A stretch of DNA of 18,098 nucleotides, from contig LSKJ01000837.1 of NCBI GenBank assembly GCA_001557035.1, positions 1-18,098 on the forward strand, written 5' to 3'. The position numbers and the translations under genes were made by a program. Under the pieces are notes generated by a model. It worked only from the letters and a program-made list of their open reading frames with translations, did not search any database and was not told the DNA's origin. The DNA is from Rhodospirillaceae bacterium CCH5-H10. Lineage in GTDB: Bacteria; Pseudomonadota; Alphaproteobacteria; Reyranellales; Reyranellaceae. Of this stretch, positions 15,469 through 18,098 are shown one piece after another. How positions within the stretch are numbered: position 1 is the stretch's first letter; every line of letters begins with the position of its first letter.

Positions 15469-16338
15469 ATGGCCAAGGTGGCATTTCTGGGACTGGGCGT
15501 GATGGGCTTTCCGATGGCGGGGCATCTCGCCGCCAAGGGTCACGAGGTCACGGTCTATAACCGCACCTTCGCCAAGGCCGAGGCCTGGACGCAGAAGCAT
15601 AAAGGCAAGGCCGCCAAGACCCCGCGCGAGGCGGCGGCCGGCCAGGAGATCGTATTCTGCTGCGTCGGCAACGACGACGACCTGCGCTCGGTCGTGCTGG
15701 GTCCGGACGGCGCGTTTGCCGGCATGGGCAAGGGCACCATCTTCTTCGACAACACCACCGCCTCGGCCGACATCGCCCGCGAGCTTCATGCCGAGGGCAA
15801 GAAGCTCGGCATCGACTTCATCGACGCGCCGGTCTCGGGCGGCCAGGCGGGCGCCGAGAACGGCCAGCTCACGGTGATGTGCGGCGGCGAGCAGGGCCCG
15901 TTCGACAGGGCCAAGCCGGTGGCCGACGCCTTCTCCAAGGCGGTCACGCTGATCGGCCCCCCGGGCTCGGGGCAGATCACCAAGATGATGAACCAGATGT
16001 GCATCGCCGGCATCGTGCAGGGCCTCGCCGAGGCGCTGAACCTCGGCCAGCGCGCCGGGCTCGACATGGAGAAGGCGCTGGGTGCCATCTCCAAGGGCGC
16101 GGCGCAGAGCTGGCAGATGGAAAACCGCTGGCAGAACATGGTGAACGGCAAGTTCGACTACGGCTTCGCCGTCGACTGGATGCGCAAGGACCTCGGCATC
16201 GCCATGGCCGAGGGCAAGCGCCAGAAGGCCGGCATGCCGCTGGTCGCGCTGGTCGACCAGTTCTACGAGCGGGTGCAGGCGCGCGGCGGCGGCCGCTGGG
16301 ACACGTCGAGCCTGATCCAGCCGCTGCAGAAGCCGTAA
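15469..16338 (+). CDS. 3-hydroxyisobutyrate dehydrogenase / 2-hydroxy-3-oxopropionate reductase family enzyme
   Basis: 289 residues from the ATG at 15469 with GGGAGAG just upstream; the open frame extends further 5' without support. The Rossmann NAD(P) loop GLGVMGFPMAGHL is at the N-terminus (Gly8, Gly10, Gly13), the substrate-binding segment FIDAPVSGGQAGAENG is in the middle, and the catalytic Lys172 lies in GSGQITKMMNQ. Length and motif order match beta-hydroxyacid dehydrogenases (MmsB, GarR, GlxR). The exact substrate cannot be told from the sequence. The GST gene follows after 18 bases, so the two probably share an operon. Confidence 0.88.
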   Translation: MAKVAFLGLGVMGFPMAGHLAAKGHEVTVYNRTFAKAEAWTQKHKGKAAKTPREAAAGQEIVFCCVGNDDDLRSVVLGPDGAFAGMGKGTIFFDNTTASADIARELHAEGKKLGIDFIDAPVSGGQAGAENGQLTVMCGGEQGPFDRAKPVADAFSKAVTLIGPPGSGQITKMMNQMCIAGIVQGLAEALNLGQRAGLDMEKALGAISKGAAQSWQMENRWQNMVNGKFDYGFAVDWMRKDLGIAMAEGKRQKAGMPLVALVDQFYERVQARGGGRWDTSSLIQPLQKP

Positions 16339-16356
16339 GCGGCCGGGGCGCGCGGC

Positions 16357-16989
16357 ATGAGCGGCGGGTACACGCTGTGGGGCCGGCCCGGGTGGGGCTC
16401 GGCCATCGTGGAGGCGCAGCTCGACTGGTACGGGCTGCCCTTCACCTTCGAGCCGGTCGAGGACCTGTTCAAGACGCCGGGTGCGAAGGCGCGGCTCGAG
16501 AAGGTGAACCCGCTGGCGCAGGTGCCGACCCTGGTCCTGCCCGACGGCACCGTCATGAGCGAGAGCGCCGCCATCACGCTGCTGCTGGCCGACATCACCG
16601 GCAGCGATTCGCTGGTGCCGGCCGCGGGCAGCGCGGACCGCGCGAAGTTCCTGCGCTGGCTGGTGTTCATCGTCGCCAACATCTACCCGACCTTCACCTA
16701 CGCCGACGATCCGTCGCGCTTCGTCTCGGTGAACAACGCGCGCGATCCGTTCCGCGCCGCCACCGACGCCTACGCGCAGCGGCTGTGGCGCCAGGTCGAG
16801 AGCGAGGCCGGCGCGCCGTGGTTCCTGGGCGAGCGCTTCTCCGCCCTCGACATCTACCTCTCCGTCATGACGCGCTGGCGTCCGCGCCGTGGCTGGTTCG
16901 AGATCGAGACGCCCAGGCTGTTCGCCATTGCGCGCAAGGCCGATCAACGGCCGGAACTCAAGGAAATCTGGAGGAGGAACTTCCCGTGA
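16357..16989 (+). CDS. Glutathione S-transferase family protein
   Basis: 210 residues. The N-terminal thioredoxin-like domain begins YTLWGRPGWGSA, with Ser15 where the catalytic Ser/Cys/Tyr usually sits, and has the cis-proline motif VPTL (56-59) and the glutathione-binding ESAAI (69-73). The all-helical C-terminal domain includes PWFLGERFSALDIYL, the usual GST 'G-x-x-x-S-x-x-D' folding motif. Cytosolic. Its stop overlaps the GTG start of the binding-protein gene (GTGA), so the two are translationally coupled; a functional link between them is not obvious. Confidence 0.85.
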   Translation: MSGGYTLWGRPGWGSAIVEAQLDWYGLPFTFEPVEDLFKTPGAKARLEKVNPLAQVPTLVLPDGTVMSESAAITLLLADITGSDSLVPAAGSADRAKFLRWLVFIVANIYPTFTYADDPSRFVSVNNARDPFRAATDAYAQRLWRQVESEAGAPWFLGERFSALDIYLSVMTRWRPRRGWFEIETPRLFAIARKADQRPELKEIWRRNFP

Positions 16990-17978
16990 AACGCTCCATC
17001 AATCGCCGCAACTTCGTCGCGCTCGCCACCACGGGCCTTGCCACGACCGCCCTCGCCGGCACCGCCCGTGCTCAGGCCAACTATCCCGACAAGCCGATCA
17101 CCATGGTGGTGCCCGCGCCGCCGGGCGGCGGCACCGATCTCGTCACGCGGCTCTATTCCGACCTGCTGGGCCAGGAGCTGGGCGTGCAGGTGATCGTCGA
17201 CAACAAGGGCGGCGGCAACGGCAACATCGGCACCGCCATCGTCGCCCGCGCCAAGCCCGACGGCTACACGCTGCTGATGCAGTATTCGGCCTACCATTCG
17301 GCCAACCCGGCGCTGATCAAGGATCTCAACTGGAAGCCCGACGATTTCGTGGGCGTCGCAATGGGCGCGGTGGCGCCGCACGTCATCGTGGTCGCCAAGA
17401 AGGTGCCGGCCGACGACCTCAAGAGCTTCATCGCCTACGCCAAGGCCAATCCGGGCAAGCTGAATTACGCCTCGGTCGGCGCCGGCTCGGTGCCGCATCT
17501 CGGCGGCGTGCTGCTGAACAAGGCGGCGGGTCTCGACCTCATCCACGTGCCCTACAAGGGCGCCGGCCCCGCCACCGCGGACACCGTCGCGGGTCAGGTC
17601 GAGCTGTTGATCGTGACGCCACCCTCCGTATCCGGCCACATCCGCAACGGCAACCTCAAGGCGCTGGCGCTGGCGAGCGACAGCCGCCTGCCGGCCTTCC
17701 CCGACATCCCGACGACCACCGAAGCGGGCCTGCCGGGCTTCATCCTCGACGGCTGGTTCGCGTTGTTCGCACCGGCCGGCACGCCGCAGCCGATCGTCGA
17801 CAAGTTGAACGCGGCGATGCGCAAGGTCGGCAAGATGGAAGCCGTCGTCGCCCGCGCCAACCAGCTCGGCATCGTCCTGAAGGACTGGACGCCGGCCCAG
17901 ATGAACGACTTCGCCAAGGGCGAAGTCGAAACCTGGGGCAAGGTGATCCGCGACAACAAGATCACGTTTACGGAGTAG
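16986..17978 (+). CDS. Tripartite tricarboxylate transporter (Bug family) periplasmic binding protein
   Basis: 330 residues from GTG 16986, with a strong GGAGGAGGAA ribosome site lying inside the end of the GST gene. The N-terminus is an export signal with a twin-arginine look (NRRNFVALATTG) and cleavage likely after TARA. The mature protein shows Bug-family hallmarks: YPDKPITMVVPAPPGGGTD, IVDNKGGGNGNIGT, KPDGYTLL, YASVGAGSVPHL, VPYKGAGPATAD and FPDIPTTTEAGLPG. Bug proteins bind carboxylates or similar small solutes and hand them to a TctAB-type permease, but no permease is seen here, as is common for these abundant orphan genes. The ligand is unknown. Confidence 0.92.
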   Translation: MKRSINRRNFVALATTGLATTALAGTARAQANYPDKPITMVVPAPPGGGTDLVTRLYSDLLGQELGVQVIVDNKGGGNGNIGTAIVARAKPDGYTLLMQYSAYHSANPALIKDLNWKPDDFVGVAMGAVAPHVIVVAKKVPADDLKSFIAYAKANPGKLNYASVGAGSVPHLGGVLLNKAAGLDLIHVPYKGAGPATADTVAGQVELLIVTPPSVSGHIRNGNLKALALASDSRLPAFPDIPTTTEAGLPGFILDGWFALFAPAGTPQPIVDKLNAAMRKVGKMEAVVARANQLGIVLKDWTPAQMNDFAKGEVETWGKVIRDNKITFTE

Positions 17979-18005
17979 GTGCGCGCTCGATCGAACCTCT
18001 TCGCA

Positions 18006-18098
18006 CCTCCCCCGTCACACGGGGGAGGCCGGGAGGGGGAAAGCAACGCGAAGACTTTGAGCAAGAGAGAGGTCGGGATCCGTGGCTCTCCCCCCTCC
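18006..18098. repeat. Palindromic GC-rich intergenic element (REP-like)
   Basis: A 9-bp perfect hairpin (18006-18014 CCTCCCCCG, loop TCACA, 18020-18028 CGGGGGAGG) is followed by GGGAGGGGGA (18031-18040), whose complement CCCCCCTCC appears at 18090-18098 at the window edge. Paired CCTCCCC/GGGGAGG elements of this look are scattered between genes of many alphaproteobacteria. The first hairpin, 28 bases after the stop, could also help end the transcript, though no T-run follows on the plus strand. Confidence 0.6.

Noticed and set aside
15385..16947. A 520-codon minus-strand open frame
   Set aside because: Antisense to the dehydrogenase and GST genes, both with clear family motifs.
1..18098. CRISPR array, rRNA or insertion sequence
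   Set aside because: No regularly spaced repeats, rRNA-like stretches or transposase-like proteins were seen.

Overview
The window looks like the right-hand end of an integrative element (an ICE or genomic island) joined to alphaproteobacterial chromosome. GC content is high throughout, and the tripartite-tricarboxylate-transporter (Bug) binding protein, lactate permease family protein and GC-rich intergenic hairpin all fit an Alphaproteobacterium. A Rhodospirillales/Reyranella- or Bradyrhizobium-like host is possible, but I cannot fix the genus. The junction is a tRNA-Thr(CGT) gene (13449-13524, minus) with a P4-type tyrosine integrase (11951-13246) beside its 3' end. Everything left of about 13449 is read as element and everything right of it as host chromosome. 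The left end of the element is outside the window.

Element, left to right. (1) A backbone/maintenance part on the minus strand holds the 5' end of a strawberry-notch-type helicase/methylase gene (1-371, running off the window), a clear intrinsic terminator (501-528) and a large ParB-family protein (584-2710). (2) A plus-strand CBASS anti-phage operon holds a CapV-like patatin phospholipase (3018-3965), a CD-NTase (3975-4880) and a translationally coupled third gene encoding an HNH-like zinc-ligand protein (4880-5704). (3) Tail-to-tail with it, on the minus strand, is a two-gene cassette best read as type I Mokosh: a kinase-like/superfamily-1 helicase protein (7547-11056) whose GTGA stop/start overlaps a PLD-family nuclease (5814-7550). 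The kinase-like domain has lost its catalytic residues. (4) A non-coding stretch (11108-11579) carries GTCGAC-centred palindromes and a decayed tRNA-fMet-like sequence. (5) The integration module has an AlpA/Xis-like DNA-binding protein (11580-11954) convergent with the integrase, followed by three CAGYGTACCY repeats that look like integrase arm sites.

Chromosome, all plus strand: a lactate-permease family transporter (13646-15112), a small DUF4287 protein (15149-15361), a 3-hydroxyisobutyrate-dehydrogenase/tartronate-semialdehyde-reductase family enzyme (15469-16338), a glutathione S-transferase (16357-16989) overlapping a Bug-type periplasmic binding protein (16986-17978), and a palindromic GC-rich intergenic element at the right edge.

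The integrase and AlpA-like protein would move the element. ParB and the strawberry-notch protein belong to its upkeep. CBASS (nucleotide second messenger to membrane-destroying phospholipase) and Mokosh (helicase plus nuclease) are cargo protecting the host from phage. The least described parts are the HNH-like third gene of the CBASS operon, the apparent pseudokinase fused to the Mokosh helicase, and an approximately 20-residue charged insertion inside the integrase active-site region.
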